In this document: positions 10,092 to 21,536 of the stretch, one piece after another | How the letters are laid out: the number at the start of each line of letters is the position of its first letter | How positions within the stretch are numbered: the stretch's first letter is position 1 | Source of the DNA: Isochrysis galbana | Lineage: Eukaryota > Haptophyta > Isochrysidales > Isochrysidaceae | Direction of reading: 5' to 3' | NCBI GenBank assembly: GCA_018136815.1 | Contig: CM030939.1 | Span: 4,643,419-4,707,418 of the forward strand | Length of the DNA stretch: 64,000 nt | The notes under the pieces: generated by a model | Told to the model about the DNA's origin: nothing | The model's input: the letters and a program-made list of their open reading frames with translations, nothing else | Database searches by the model: none | Translations under genes and position numbers: made by a program

Positions 10092-13000
10092 CTCCAACGG
10101 CCAAGCTGAGCGCCTGGTGAGCCAGCAGGGACGATGCGGCGAGAGGTGGGACTTGAAGCGTAGTAAGAAGCAAATAGGAGGAGAGAGCGAGAGCGAGAGC
10201 GAGAGCGAGTGAGCTCAGCGCGAGACGCACGTCCGTCCAACCAAACCACCCTCAGCAGACCACGCGGGGGGGGAGCTCTCGCTCCTCTTGTTTTTGAAGG
10301 GGTTAAAGTAGTTTGAGTAGAGCTCTGTTTAATCTTAAGTCGTGTTTTGTTGTAGATATCTCAGTGCTACTATGCGTGTGGCAACGTCGACCTTGTCTTG
10401 AGTCCTTGCGTCGCCGTCACGAGTGCTAGCCGCACGATGTTATCATTGGTCTACACAACACTACTATCTATTCACGGACCACCATATGCTGGGTGGATCA
10501 AACATGGTACCCCCGCCGAGAGACACTCACCTGTCTTGCGCGCGCGACTGAGCGCGCGTACCCCGGACCTTTTCATCCAATGCAACAAGCTTGGACAAAT
10601 TCCAGAAACCGAATACCTTTTTTCTCCAAAAGGTTCTTCCGACCCTCGGACCCCGCTCAAGGGCCACGCGGTGACCATGAGCGCATGGCCAAACAAGTGA
10701 TGACTCTCCCTCAGAGAGCACATCATATCAAATCAAAGGACTCGAAATCGAAATCGAAACGAAGCAACGGAAACGAAAGAAAGCAGAAGGGACGGGAGCG
10801 AGCAAATCGAGAGAAAGAATGAATGGAGACCGACAAACGCCGAACGAAGAACGATGGCTGCCTCGACATGCTCGCGGCGATCGAGACAAAGTCAAGCAAG
10901 GGGCAGATCAAGCGAGCGGGCCACTTACCCAAGTCAACCACCTAGACAAGCACTACTTCAAGCGATCAACGGACGCTCAAGTGCAACGGGCAGACACAAA
11001 ATGGGAGAATGGTGGAAAGACGGGTGGGAAGCGGAGACATGGCGAGGCGGAGGCGAGGCGAGAGGCGAGGGAATGGCGAGGAATGGTGAGGCAACCACAC
11101 TCAGCACCATGGGCGAGAGCACAGCTCACTCCCTTGAGCAAGCGGGCGTATGTGTCATGCGGGCAAACAAGCGGGCTGCAAGCAACCACATGAGGGATGG
11201 GTGGGCGTGGCGCGCGCGCGCGGAGTGCAAGCGAGGCCGTGCGATTGAGTGAGGGATGTCTTCAAACTATCGAATCAAGCCGAAGCTTGATCGTGTCAAG
11301 TCTCAATGGGGCATGCTAGGGGCACAGAGTGAAGAGAAGTCTTGAGAGAGGGGGAGGGAGCGCGCTACATTCCGACGACGGACACGTGACACCACCCCAC
11401 ATCACTCACTCACCAACAAGAAAACTCCGAAAACTAGCGCAACATCGTACAAACAAACCAATGTAATCAGTAAGGACAAACAACAAATTCGGTGTGCAAT
11501 GCGGCGGAGCTTCGAGACTTCGAGACAACTCATTGGTGAAAACAAAACTCACTCAATTTTCTCACACACTACACATCTAACTATCAGTAAAACTGATAGG
11601 GTCATGGGGGCCCCGTGCCCCCCCCCCTCCATCGCAGACACCCCCTGGGTGGGCCTGCACACTCAACCTCAGCCCCTGCCTGCTGGCAGGGGCTGAGCTG
11701 ACATCACACTGGCACAGACCCTCGCCGAACGCGCATCGCGCGCCGCACGCATTCGCCTGCACTGGCCCCTGCTCGTACTGACCCCCCACTCCACCACTGA
11801 GCCACAGACCACCTGAGCCGCCAGGAGGGCACCCAGGACCAGCGAGGCCAGCGAGGGAGAGGCAGGAGAGGCCAGGGGCCCAGCCCCAGCCTCCACTGCC
11901 CCCTGAGCTGGCCCAGCTGGCCCTCTGGGGGGGCCCGAGGGTCCCCTCAGAGGGGTGCCATGGCGCGCGCAGGCATCGCACGCCCGTAGGAGAACGAAGA
12001 GAACCGCGAGAAAAGAACGACAAAAAAAACGACGCGATCTGACCCAAGAAAAGGTAAGACTCACGCCTGTTTACGGTATGTTTACAAGCCGACACCCCGA
12101 GCGACACACGAATGCCGCGAAGACGCGGAGATACTTGAAAAAGACGCGAGGAGAGGGGGCCGAGACCTCCCAGGGGCACGAAGTGTCACATGCAACAGGC
12201 GTTTACGTTTGTTTTGCCACAGGAACACCACACCAGCAGGTCTGCCCCAGCCCACCCCCTGCACTTGGCCCGTTGTAGTGCACGCGGCCCCCCCCCCCGA
12301 TACCAAAGACAAAGGAATGAAGGGGGTGGTGTAAGGGAGTGAGTAAACTGGGGTATAGGCGATGTCGTGAGTGAGTACCGTGAGTACGTGGACTGTATAG
12401 CTAGCGTGAGTAGCCCGAATCTTCAGAAGTTTTATTAATATTCTCACACACTACACATTGATAGAAGCACCGCATCCGCCTAGAGTATATAAAATACTCT
12501 GGATGCGACACCGGTGCACGACGGCGTGCACCTGACGAAATCGCATACGCACGCATAGCTTCATGCGAGGGGAGTCTGGCTTCCAGACGCACGCACGACG
12601 CACGGCGTGCACCTGGCGAAATCTCGACGGCGTGCACACATCTTGACATCTTGACGAAGGTTCCATGCGCACACACGGCGTCCCCGCGCGCATCTGCATT
12701 TGTGCACGCCGTGCGCATGTCGAAGTGATTGCAACTCACCTGTCTCATGAGATTTTTTAGAGTTCGGGTAGGCGAAGATGAGTGATTGCAACTCATCACA
12801 CCTGTCTCATGAGATTTTATTAGTAAAAATCACATAAAGACCGCTGTAAAACTCGTTTGTATAAAAGCAGTAGAATTCAAATCTGACGGAACGACTTTGC
12901 GTGATGTGCATCACGCATCACACCTGTCTCGGGATTTTAATTAGTACAAACCTGTAAAACTAATGTTTTATAATCTTAGAATTAAAGCCCCACGGAATGC

Positions 13001-13754
13001 GTCTTTGCGTGAGGACCTCTCTCTGGGTAGATGAAGATGAGACTGGGGACTGGGGGCTGAAATAAATTTAATTTTAAATTAGTAAACCTAGTGTAAAAAA
13101 TAAAAATGTTCCCTGGGTAGATGGTAGATAAGGCTGGGGGGTTATTAGTATATTAAAATCATGGTCTTCTTTCGACGGAAAACGGAACGCGACCTCAGGG
13201 TGTGTGCGAAAAATGGTGGCATTTCCGTCTTTGGCAGCTTGGGCGCCGCCTTCCAACGAGATCTTCTATTAGAAATTCTACGCCGTGCCCGATCGGCGGC
13301 TCGAGAGCCTTATCGATGAGTCGATGAGCTAAATTAGGGGTTAGGCGGGGCACCAGGGCCGTTTTACGGTGCGGACACACGTCCAGTGTTCAATGCACAA
13401 AATGATTATTGTTTCTCTCGTCTACCGTCTATGTCGATGATTCGCCCGATGCCCAATGATGTTGCGGTCTTGCGGTCATCATCAAGCACAATACGCTACA
13501 GGGCGTGCTCCGACAAGGCGATGTTGAGAAGCTCCGGTGCAAATATCTCGGGGACGGGTTTGCACCCGCAAATATGTCTGTGTGAAAGTTCCGGCTCAAA
13601 GCATCTCCTCGAGTTCCTACCATCTCTTGGCTAGCTTTGAGTATGGGCCCCTCATACTCTTGGCAATGTGAGAGTATGTTGGTCTCATTTGACGAGCGCA
13701 TTCCTCCCGTCGAATAGATGGGCGGCGGTGGCGGACGATGGGTCCATGCCTTTG
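10092..13754. other. Long intergenic region, repeats only
   Basis: No gene is supported. Present are an R3 copy (12115-12432), a C/G-rich segment at 11830-11905 that recurs near 49048-49110, GCGTGCACCTGGCGAAATC-type short repeats at 12520-12720, and AT-rich DNA with repeated CACCTGTCTCATGAGATTTT motifs (12735-12960). Minus-strand frames at 13429-13700 might be remnants of a retroelement, but stops break them and I cannot assign them. Confidence 0.5.
12115..12432 (+). repeat. Dispersed repeat family R3, copy 1
   Basis: Shares GCCGAGACC, a CAGGCGTTTACGTTTG-like block, the GCACGCGGCCCCCC / GATACCAAAGACAAAGG block, CTGGGGTATAGGCGATG and TATAGCTAGCG with 49640-49965 in the same orientation. The copies differ by small indels, so they are old. 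No coding capacity. Confidence 0.8.
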
Positions 13755-16625
13755 TCATAGGGCCAGCGAGATTGCGGCCCGCACGGAAGGCCCTGAAGCT
13801 TTGGCTGCTTGGATTGCTCTTCCGCCCGCGTCCCGGGTACCAAAGGGCAAACTTGTCCGGCAGCTAAGCGAGGCAGCGTCGCTGAATTTGGCCCGCTGCT
13901 CTAGAACGACCTCGGGGAGCGACTGCTTCGCCATCGCTCGCCGCAGCGGCGCGCGCAGCCTTGCACCGATCGTAAGCTCAGTGAGAGGCGGAAACTGCAT
14001 CGATTCCCCGACGGCCTTGAGCAAAGCCTTGCTGGGCGCTCGGGGCGGAATAGGTGACGCGATTCGAGTGAGGCGGAGCGCAAAGGACAACTCTCCCACG
14101 TCCGCTACTAGTGCACCATGGGAAGATTTCCTGTGCGGTTGGGGCTCCTCGACAATCGCTCCGACAACCTGAGCGGTCGCTGAGGCCTTTTCTGCTTCCG
14201 CCTCGGCTGCGACTACAGGCTCGGCCGACGCGGCACCTGAATGACCGGTGCTAGTAGGCGAGGATGTGGACTGAATGCCTCCACCGAACCCTGCACCTCC
14301 TACTGTGGATTTGTCTGCCTGCATCGAGCTCTCAGGTGTAGAGGACGCCCCCGACGCACCCCCTCCTCGCGGCATCAGATTCGTAGCAGTCGGGACATTC
14401 GGGGACGCTGATGCAGAGAGCGCGCGGCGTCGCTCTAAGCCCACGGCGGCGCCACCAACGGCCGTCAGCGCCCAGTTGCCGCTTGGCGGCGCACCATTTA
14501 GGCCCTCGTGTCCTTTTCCCCTCGAGCTCTTGAGGTTGCGGACAAGACGGCCAATGGGACCGGCAAGCTGCTCGGGAGACATATTCCACACGGCGAGCCG
14601 AGACTTGAACTCTGGGCGAAAGCAGGTAATGGCATTACTCGAATGCGACATGCGCAAGGTGAAACGTGCGTCTTCCCCGACTGGAACGGAAATGCTTGCG
14701 CGCAAGGGCAGCGCTTGGATCGCCGCGTTACCAGTGGCGCCGGCGGTCGGGGCAGCCTGGACAGACGGAGCGGGGGGAGCAGGAGGCGGCGGCGGCGGCT
14801 TTGGTCGCGCAACATTCGGTGGTAGGGGCGCCCTAGTATTCATCTTGGAGCGCGGATGCGAGATGGAAGAGCCAAGCATCAACTCCTTGGCCGCAACCTG
14901 CTCCATCGAGTCATCATTCCCCTCTCTAACGGTGACGCGTGGAGATGTCATTCTTGAGGGGGATGACAGGGGCGGTGGGGGTGGCGGCGTCGCGTGCTTC
15001 GTCTTGCTACTGTCTGGTTTGCCGCGAGGGCGTGTCAGCGGTCCGCCACCCAGGCGGAGCCCTCCTGCAGCGCGGAACCCCACCCGGTTCATAGTCATCT
15101 TGCCAGCTAGCTCAACGCACGTCTCGGGCCCGTTGGAGCGGCCCCTCCACGCGGTGGCGGCGTCGCCGATGGGTGAATCGAGCAGATCGCTGTATACGAT
15201 CGTCTCCTCACAGTGTGCGGTGCTGTCCAATGTGCTGCGACTGGCGGTCACCGCTGCCACTTGAGACACTAGTGCTTTGCGGCTTCCCGCCGTGTGGATG
15301 GTGCAGGAGCCCGACGCCCGTACGCCCACCCGTTCCAGCCCTGTCGCCTTGCGCACGGTGTCTGGCAGCTCGAATGGTAAGCGTACGGCGACGGTGCGCT
15401 CGCCGCCGCGTCCTAAACCGAAGGATACCGACGAGCGATCGGATACCCCACGGGTGAGGCTGGACTGCTGTGGCGGCAGCGCCCTTGGGCGCTTTGTAGC
15501 CTTTGTTTCCTTACCCACGGCCGGTGCCTTCTCCATAGGCGGAGGATGCGGGAGCTTCGCGGCCTTGCGCTGGGCAGGCTTTTCGAGTGGTGGCGGCAGG
15601 ATTCCGGGCGAGTCGGGTGGCCCAACTGACGGCTGGCGCCTCCTGCGCACCTTCCTCAGCACTACGCCGGAAGGCTTGCCATGAGATGGGGGCGTGAGCC
15701 GCGCAGACGGCGTCTCCACGTCCGCCCGCGCCCGAACCGCAAAGTCGGACGAGCTCAATTCTAATGTCGACTGGGAAGCAAGGTCGCCCCGTCCGACTAC
15801 CGCAGGTACGATTAGCGCCGACGTGAGCATAGGAAAGCGCCAGCAGGCTGCTTCCCCAAACTTCCGTGCTAGAGGAGATGTGGCGATGCCCATGCCCAAA
15901 ACCTGGCGTGTGGCAGCGCTCTCCGAGCGCAAGGATAGCGGCGAACCCCTCGTCTGGCTCATCCGGAGCGCCTTTGTGCTAAAAAACTTGAGAGACGGAT
16001 GCGCGCGCTGCGCCGTGCCACCGTCCACATCGGGAACGGTTGCCCACCCATTTGCGCCATGGCATATCAGTGCTCCATCGAACAGGTCGAAAGAGCAGCT
16101 CGATGCCACGATGGCGCCAGCGAAGCTAGCGCTCTCTGAGGAGGGCGGCGGCCGGCCGGACCTGCCGGCGCTTCTACCAGTGAGGCACCGCTGCGCGAGA
16201 ACGAGCGGCGGCGGCGCCTCTTTGAGCCAGCGTACTGCGTCTCCGAGCGACGTAATTGGCTGCTTGGCCAGCTGCGGCTCCTCGTTCTCTCCCTGCACTG
16301 CCCATCGGATTCGGACGGGTCCACGCGCCGATGTGGCAATCGCTAGGTCGTTCGAGATCATCAGCCCGCGGGTGCGCATGCACAACTCGCCCGCCCGCAC
16401 GAGCGTGGGCCCGCGGCATTCGATGGTGGGTGTCCCCTCCGCCGAACGGTGCACCAGCAGCTTTTTGGTGGAGATAGAGAGGAGCGGCGCGGAAGTGAGG
16501 AGGTGGGAGGGCGGCGGCGCGGTGCGGCCGAACAGTGAGAGACGCGGTGTGCGCACCTCGCACACCACCGCAGGCGGACGGCCACCCCCCTCGCGAGTGA
16601 GCAACAGAGGTGGAGGACCACCCAT
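13755..16625 (-). CDS. Large proline-rich protein of unknown function
   Basis: A minus-strand frame stays open for about 2.9 kb; the first ATG in it is at 16625, giving 956 aa. Protein-like composition over the whole length favours it over the plus-strand frames at 14275-15264 and 15694-17085. The N-terminal third (residues about 1-290) has alternating hydrophobic stretches such as LLVHRSAEGTPTIECRGPTL and FDLFDGALICHGANGW, suggesting beta-rich repeats. The centre has several runs of six or more prolines and a basic linker; residues about 620-740 again look folded (DARFTLRMSHSSNAITCF). There is no signal peptide or membrane segment. I do not recognise the family. Introns inside the open frame cannot be excluded. 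Confidence 0.6.
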   Translation of the reverse strand: MGGPPPLLLTREGGGRPPAVVCEVRTPRLSLFGRTAPPPSHLLTSAPLLSISTKKLLVHRSAEGTPTIECRGPTLVRAGELCMRTRGLMISNDLAIATSARGPVRIRWAVQGENEEPQLAKQPITSLGDAVRWLKEAPPPLVLAQRCLTGRSAGRSGRPPPSSESASFAGAIVASSCSFDLFDGALICHGANGWATVPDVDGGTAQRAHPSLKFFSTKALRMSQTRGSPLSLRSESAATRQVLGMGIATSPLARKFGEAACWRFPMLTSALIVPAVVGRGDLASQSTLELSSSDFAVRARADVETPSARLTPPSHGKPSGVVLRKVRRRRQPSVGPPDSPGILPPPLEKPAQRKAAKLPHPPPMEKAPAVGKETKATKRPRALPPQQSSLTRGVSDRSSVSFGLGRGGERTVAVRLPFELPDTVRKATGLERVGVRASGSCTIHTAGSRKALVSQVAAVTASRSTLDSTAHCEETIVYSDLLDSPIGDAATAWRGRSNGPETCVELAGKMTMNRVGFRAAGGLRLGGGPLTRPRGKPDSSKTKHATPPPPPPLSSPSRMTSPRVTVREGNDDSMEQVAAKELMLGSSISHPRSKMNTRAPLPPNVARPKPPPPPPAPPAPSVQAAPTAGATGNAAIQALPLRASISVPVGEDARFTLRMSHSSNAITCFRPEFKSRLAVWNMSPEQLAGPIGRLVRNLKSSRGKGHEGLNGAPPSGNWALTAVGGAAVGLERRRALSASASPNVPTATNLMPRGGGASGASSTPESSMQADKSTVGGAGFGGGIQSTSSPTSTGHSGAASAEPVVAAEAEAEKASATAQVVGAIVEEPQPHRKSSHGALVADVGELSFALRLTRIASPIPPRAPSKALLKAVGESMQFPPLTELTIGARLRAPLRRAMAKQSLPEVVLEQRAKFSDAASLSCRTSLPFGTRDAGGRAIQAAKASGPSVRAAISLAL

Positions 16626-17389
16626 CGCCGCCCCCCCCCTCCCTCCCCCTCCTGTGGGTGCACTCTCCCGCGCTCTCCCCCCCCACCCCTCCCCCCCCAC
16701 CCCTCCTTCTCTCTCTCTCTTCTCTTTCTCACCCTCTCTCTCTCTCGCTCTCTTTCACCCTTCTCCCTCTCTGTATCCCTCTCTCCCTCCCTCTCTGCCC
16801 GCCAACCTCTCCGTGTGGTGTGCTCTGCTCCCCAATCCGCAGGCGAAATTTGGGGAGGAGAAGACTCCGCAAAAACAAAGGAATCGAGCGAGGAGCCGCC
16901 CTACGGGGGTCGCCCCTTCTTCTCTATTGTACTCTCTCTCTCTTCATCTCTCTGTCGGCGTCCTTTTCGTCTCTTGCTACTCCTCGTTACTCTCGAGTGT
17001 TTTGTGGAAAACGCCGCGAGACTATTGTGTGTATCTGCCGCTCCTCCTCGCTTCTTCCGTCTACAGCAGTCACCGCGCCCCCTAACGTATACCCCTCCAC
17101 ACACATAAATTCTCCTACACACACCCCACACAGACTCCTCATCTGCATTTCAGCATCGTGAGAGAGAGGGATGATAGAAAATGCGAGTGGGCAAGAGATG
17201 TGAAGAGGAGAGAGAAAAAGCGCGGGAATGAAGAGAAGAATGGGGGGTCGGTCGTTTGGCGCGAGATATAGGCGAGAGAGAGCGCGCGCGAGAATCCTCG
17301 ACGGGAAGCAGGGGGAGGGGGGGGAAGTGGGGAGGACAAAAATAATGACTTAATGACTTCCATGATAAACCTTTTGAGCGGTCAAACGA

Positions 17390-17540
17390 GACTGAAAAAA
17401 AAACATCTGAAGATTCTGGGATAACACGTAACACGCTAACACGTACTATGTCTAGGTACCTCTACCTCCCTTCCGACATCGCCCTTATTTCCCTGCTCTC
17501 CACCTCTTCCCTTCCCCCCCCTTCATTCCTTTTTCCTTTT
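17390..17540 (+). repeat. Dispersed repeat family R5, copy 1
   Basis: A poly-A run followed by CATCTGAAGATTCTGGG and a TAGGTACCTCTACC / CATCGCCCTTATTTCCC block. Related copies lie at 45055-45150 (same strand) and 55430-55540 (opposite strand). Confidence 0.7.
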
Positions 17541-17619
17541 TCCTCGGTATCCAGGGTCCGGCCCAGGTGCACTACCTTTAGCCCGGTCACTCACTATGTG
17601 GGGTGCGGAGTGCGGAGCC

Positions 17620-17800
17620 TAAATGGGAAATACGTATTTACCGTATTTGGCCAGAGGCCAAATACATATGTATTTGGCTGTATTTGAAGCGCGTCCTGGG
17701 TTGTAGGCCTCGAATGTATTTGAAATGTATTTGACCGGAGGCCAAATACATATGTATTTGGCTGTATTTGCAGGCTCCAGCACCGTATTTCCCATCTAGG
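17620..17800. repeat. Foldback element built on a 20-bp palindrome
   Basis: The perfect palindrome CCAAATACATATGTATTTGG occurs at 17658-17677 and 17742-17761, 84 bp apart, inside longer direct repeats (GAGGCCAAATACATATGTAT). Outside them TGGGAAATACG (left, about 17623) and CGTATTTCCCA (right, about 17784) form an inverted pair. The whole block could fold into a long hairpin or cruciform. Confidence 0.85.
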
Positions 17801-17951
17801 GTGCGGAGGGCACCAGCTGCAATGGGTAAATGAAGGGCTAAATAAGCTCCCTGTAGGTTCCGGTAGGATGGATCAGCAAAAAAAATGGAAATTGGGGGGT
17901 TCTCCGCCCGCCTCAATCTCCCAAAATAGCCCGCCACGCGCGGGGGAAGGG

Positions 17952-18113
17952 AGGGGGGTCACTCACCGACGCCATTGCCCTTCGTGGGTCGTGGGGCGGG
18001 AGGGGGTCGTTCGGAGGGGGGAGGTGGCTGGCGGGGCAGGTAGGGGGGGACCCTGCGGAATCCTTGGACACCCAGGGGAGGTGGGAAATAGTGGTTAAAA
18101 TGAGTGAGTGACC
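17952..18113 (+). repeat. Dispersed repeat family R2, copy 2
   Basis: Aligns with 963-1127: GGGGGGTCACTCACCGACGCC at the left, GGAATCCTTGGACACCCAGG and GGGAAATAGTGGTTAAAAT at the right, with length differences in the internal G-run. Confidence 0.8.
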
Positions 18114-18589
18114 GGGCTACTACCTTGGACCTTGGGGCGCTGGGGCGCCCTGGTTCTAGTTCAGAGGTTCAGAGTGTGGGTTCCGGGCCGGCCTTTCAAA
18201 GGTCTAATGTGTGCGTTCGTCGGGATGTGCGTGGGTTTTTTTTCGTGTGTGTGGGGCGGGCTCTGCTGTCGTGTTGTGTTTATTGAGTGTTGTCGGTCGA
18301 TCGCTGAGACCGCGTCTCGTGTGTGTGCTGTTGACTGTTGTTTTGGTTCCTCGATGACGTGTGCCACGTGCCACCCCCAGCCCCCAGCGTGGTGGCCATC
18401 GTTAGGAGATCTGCCTGGGGGATTAGCTTGTCTTGTGGGCCTAGCGTGAATAAAGGATATGAGTCGTTCATATCTATCTATCCTTTTCTTCGGCTGTCTG
18501 CTGTCTGCCCATGCCCGCCTGTCTGGGCAGTTCTAGCCGAGTCCGTCGTCCGTCGTGCTCGCGAAGAGTAAGGAGTAAGGAGTAGGGCG

Positions 18590-18740
18590 GCGGCTTGCGC
18601 TTCATTTGGTCTCCCTTCCCGCGCCTTGCTTAGTGAAAACAAGGCGGCTTGCCTTATTCATTTGGTCTCCCTTCCCGCGCCTTGGTTAGGAGTAGGTGCG
18701 AGGCGGCTTACTTTCATTTGGGGTCTCCCTTCCCTCCGGT
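18590..18740. repeat. Tandem repeat, about 62-bp unit, three copies
   Basis: Units carry GCGGCTTGC or GCGGCTTAC, TTCATTTGGTCTCCCTTCCC and GCGCCTTGCTTAG or close variants. A lone related unit is found at 19172-19200, on the far side of about 430 bp of other sequence. Confidence 0.8.
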
Positions 18741-19234
18741 ATTTTTTCTCGTCGACCAGTTCTTGATGGATTCTGCCATTCTGTAAACGTCGCACCCCGT
18801 GCTCCGTTTAGCGTTTAGGAGGGGGGGGTTACGGATGGCCCTCCGTCCTCTACTATCATCTTTACTTCCTAAGTCTAAGTCCTTGCAAGGCCTTCTCTTC
18901 ACGTGAGGAGCAGAGGCGACGGGCCCCGCCCTCTCTTCTTTTTTCTCTCTTCCCTTTCCCCCCTTCTCACACGCTCGTCCTGTCTACGTTAGTATCCTAT
19001 GTCCTATGCATTACTATGAATGAGTGTGCGCGAGATAGTGGTGTGTGGGTGTGGGGTTTGTTGAGGGATTCTTATCCGGTTCTGTCACGAAGAGAGCGCG
19101 AGCGATGCCGTCGCTCCCCTTCCTCTCGGCCGCCCTGGTCACCGCGATGGTGCCAGGGCAATAACCTCATAAGGCGGCTTGCCTTCATTTGGTCTCCTTT
19201 CACTCAGGGTTTCTTCCCCTCTCCGTGGGGACTC

Positions 19235-19425
19235 TCACCCTACCATGAGCCCCCCCGCGAGCACCCCGAAGGAGAGGCCCAGGAGCACCACGTACGCGAC
19301 GAGAACAGCGTCGCCTTGGCTCGGCATGAGGGCGCGCCCCGAGAGGGCCTGGTAGACGCCCACGCCGAGCACGGTCGCCGTAGATTTGACGGCACCTCGT
19401 GCCTCGTCGGACACCTGACGGGTCA
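19235..19425 (-). CDS. Possible C-terminal exon of a membrane protein
   Basis: After a good acceptor (CGTCAG, minus strand) an open frame of about 60 codons runs to a stop at 19235. Its end, ALVAYVVLLGLSFGVLAGGL allowing for the exact boundary, is a clear hydrophobic span, preceded by a charged stretch starting VSDEARGAVKSTATVLGVGV. Tandem-repeat units sit on both sides, so it may be an isolated or stranded exon. No family was recognised and no upstream exon was found. Confidence 0.3.
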
Positions 19426-20104
19426 CCCGGGGCATGGGGCATGGTCATGGCGCTCTTATTGGTGGTGTGTGTACACATGAGTACATGAGTCGTACCGTCG
19501 ACGAGGGTTGGGTGTATAGATGGCGCACAAGGGGCCCCAGGGTGAAAAGGTCTTGCCTCCTAGGGTAGTACCGAATTGATGGAGGTAACGCCGAGCATCT
19601 GGCGCTTGCGCGGGCCTCATTCATAACATAACTCTTGTATTTGGCTCTATTTGCTATTTGGGTCTTACGCTTACGCGCCACGCGGCTCACGACTTGCAGT
19701 TTGCAGCAGTCATTGCTCACTCCACGCGCATTGCAGTTCGCACAGCTTGGCCAAAGGACTACTACATAATAATCGCCCATTCATTCCTCCGCCGCAGTTG
19801 TGCGGTAGTTGTAGGTTTCGATAGGAACTTGGCTGCGAGCATCATAGGATCACATGCCGAGCGTCACTCCGAAAGCTCAAAGCTCGTCTTCAGAAAAAAT
19901 TTTCAAGGCCGTTTTCAAAGTTTCCAGATTGACGACGATCTTCTAGTAGTCGACATAGCTGGAGACATCATTATGCACTAGAGCTAGGTGCCGCCGCGTA
20001 ATGCTCAAATGACAAAGAATTTTGGACTTTGTGCACCACGCACCATGCACCACACTCGTGATGCGCGTTCGGCGTCGTTGAGCATGGACAAGCATGGCGC
20101 TTAA

Positions 20105-20950
20105 TTACAGCTCGTCCGGGTCTTCTGCGTCTTTATCTCGCCTCCTCTTATTCTTGCGCGGCGGCGGAGCCTTGGGATTGGAAAGCTCCACGAGCTCAAA
20201 GTCGTACTGCAAGTCGGCATATGGCGGCACACCCTTGCCACCATCAGCCCCGTAGCCCAAGTCCCAGGGCACAATCAATCGGCGCCGCTCGCCTTCACAC
20301 ATGCCCTCCAGCCCCTTGTTCCATCCGGCAACCGGAGCTTCATCGGAGCCGAGGGCAAAGCGGAAAGGCTGCGAGCCCGTGTGGAATGAAGAAGAAAACA
20401 TCTTTCCCGTCTTGATGACCTTCCCGATGTAGTGCACCTTCATGATAGAACCAGGCTCCGACTTACGCGAACACTTTTCGGGAATGAACCTGTGGAGACC
20501 ACGGCAATAAGCATGAGCCAAAGGCAATGCGCAACGCCAGGATGACACGCCAACGGCCATGCTGACAAGTAATGTGGGCATGATTCATCTGGCTGTGGTG
20601 TAGCACGTTTGGTTGACTGAGAACGGTGTTGCCTGCTCCGGTGGCTGCGGCTTTTCTTCAATGGTCGGCGCGGGGGTAGCGGACGCGGCAATTGCGGCCC
20701 GCCACTCATTCAGCTGCAACTGCAGCTTGTCCAGGCTTGCGAGCGCCGCATCGTAGTTGCCATTGCTGGCCGCCTGCATCACCAACAGCTCGCAGCGGTC
20801 AGCGATCGATTGGGGCTCTCCCTAGCTCCAACAGGGATGCGCACTCACAATCTTGGCCATGCCGATTGTCTGCTGCAACTTCATCGCGTGGTCGACAGCC
20901 GCCGAACTCCGCAGCCCTGCGATGAGCAGCACAGCCGTAAGCGGTGACAT
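20105..20950 (-). CDS. Secretory-pathway FKBP-type peptidyl-prolyl isomerase
   Basis: Model: exons 20849..20950, 20607..20788 and 20105..20489, about 222 aa. Exon 1 encodes a signal peptide (MSPLTAVLLIAGLRSSAA). Exon 2 encodes a helical linker (YDAALASLDKLQLQLNEW). Exon 3 carries the FKBP fold: GSIMKVHYIGKVIKTGKMFSSS, GWNKGLEGMCEGERRRLIVP, LGYGADGG, then LQYDFELVEL. It catalyses cis-trans isomerisation of Xaa-Pro bonds. The tail is highly charged and ends DPDEL, which could act as an ER-retrieval signal of the K/HDEL kind (inference). Exon 3 is secure; the exon 2 acceptor is ambiguous (20788 or 20773, both in phase) and its donor GTGCTA is weak but phase-compatible. Intron 1 is only 60-75 nt. 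Confidence 0.8.
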
Positions 20951-21280
20951 CGTCGCTGCACCGAGGCGGACCATTCATTCGCTTGCTACGCCTGTCGTTC
21001 ACGGCTTCTCTTTCACTGGCTTCTGGCTTCTTTATCGTTTACATGCGATGTCCTCTCCTGCCACCACTACTCTACCACTATACTTATACTTTCCTCCCAC
21101 GGGGCGGACTCCTCTTCGGTTTCTTTTCCGTCTCCTTTTTGCCTCCTCCGCCTTCCCCGATGCCCGATGCCGGGGGAGGAAGAGGCACGCCGGGCCGTTC
21201 AGGCAAACGCCTGGAAGCTTCTTGTATGGGTGGAGGCGGCAGTGGATCGTGGATCGTGCATTTATTTTCGATCCACGCGC

Positions 21281-21450
21281 AGGCGAGAAGCGCTCAATCA
21301 CCATCACCATCACCCACAGCATAGAAAAGCGTTCAATCACCATCAGCCTACACGTGGAACGCGTTCAATCGCCATTACCCCCACCGCATGGAAAAGCGTT
21401 CAATCACCATCAGCCTACACATGGAAAAGCGTTCAATCGCGGAAGATCGT
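21281..21450 (+). repeat. Imperfect tandem repeats left of the low-GC island
   Basis: About five units of 33-39 bp, each with AAGCG(C/T)TCAATC(A/G)CCAT near its start and a CACA/CATGGAA end. The first 28 bp recur exactly at 22131-22158, beyond the island, along with two further diverged units (22075-22125). Confidence 0.85.
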
Positions 21451-21536
21451 GGGGATCATGAGGGTAGCTATCCAACCCACTCGTTTGGCAAGAGGGTATG
21501 CTGCATCCCGCTCGAGTTGGTGCGTGACACAAGAAA

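Larger units (their letters stand above)
16626..20104. other. Repeat-rich intergenic region
   Basis: Contains the pyrimidine-rich 5' flank of the large minus-strand gene (16626-16810), R5 copy 1 (17390-17540), a TATTTGG foldback (17620-17800), R2 copy 2 (17952-18113), a roughly 62-bp tandem repeat (18590-18740, with an extra unit near 19172), and a possible exon (19235-19425). The plus frame at 19658-19981 has no recognisable content. Confidence 0.5.

Noticed and set aside
10226-10230. Upstream start for the DUF1445 gene giving a Leu/Ala-rich leader
   Set aside because: The frame begins with GTG, lacks any ATG and is out of frame with the enzyme; no supporting splice was found.
14275-17085. 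Plus-strand ORFs of 329 and 463 aa opposite the large minus-strand gene
   Set aside because: Their composition is Arg/Ser/Ala-rich and mirrors codon bias of the minus frame, which stays open over the whole 2.9 kb.
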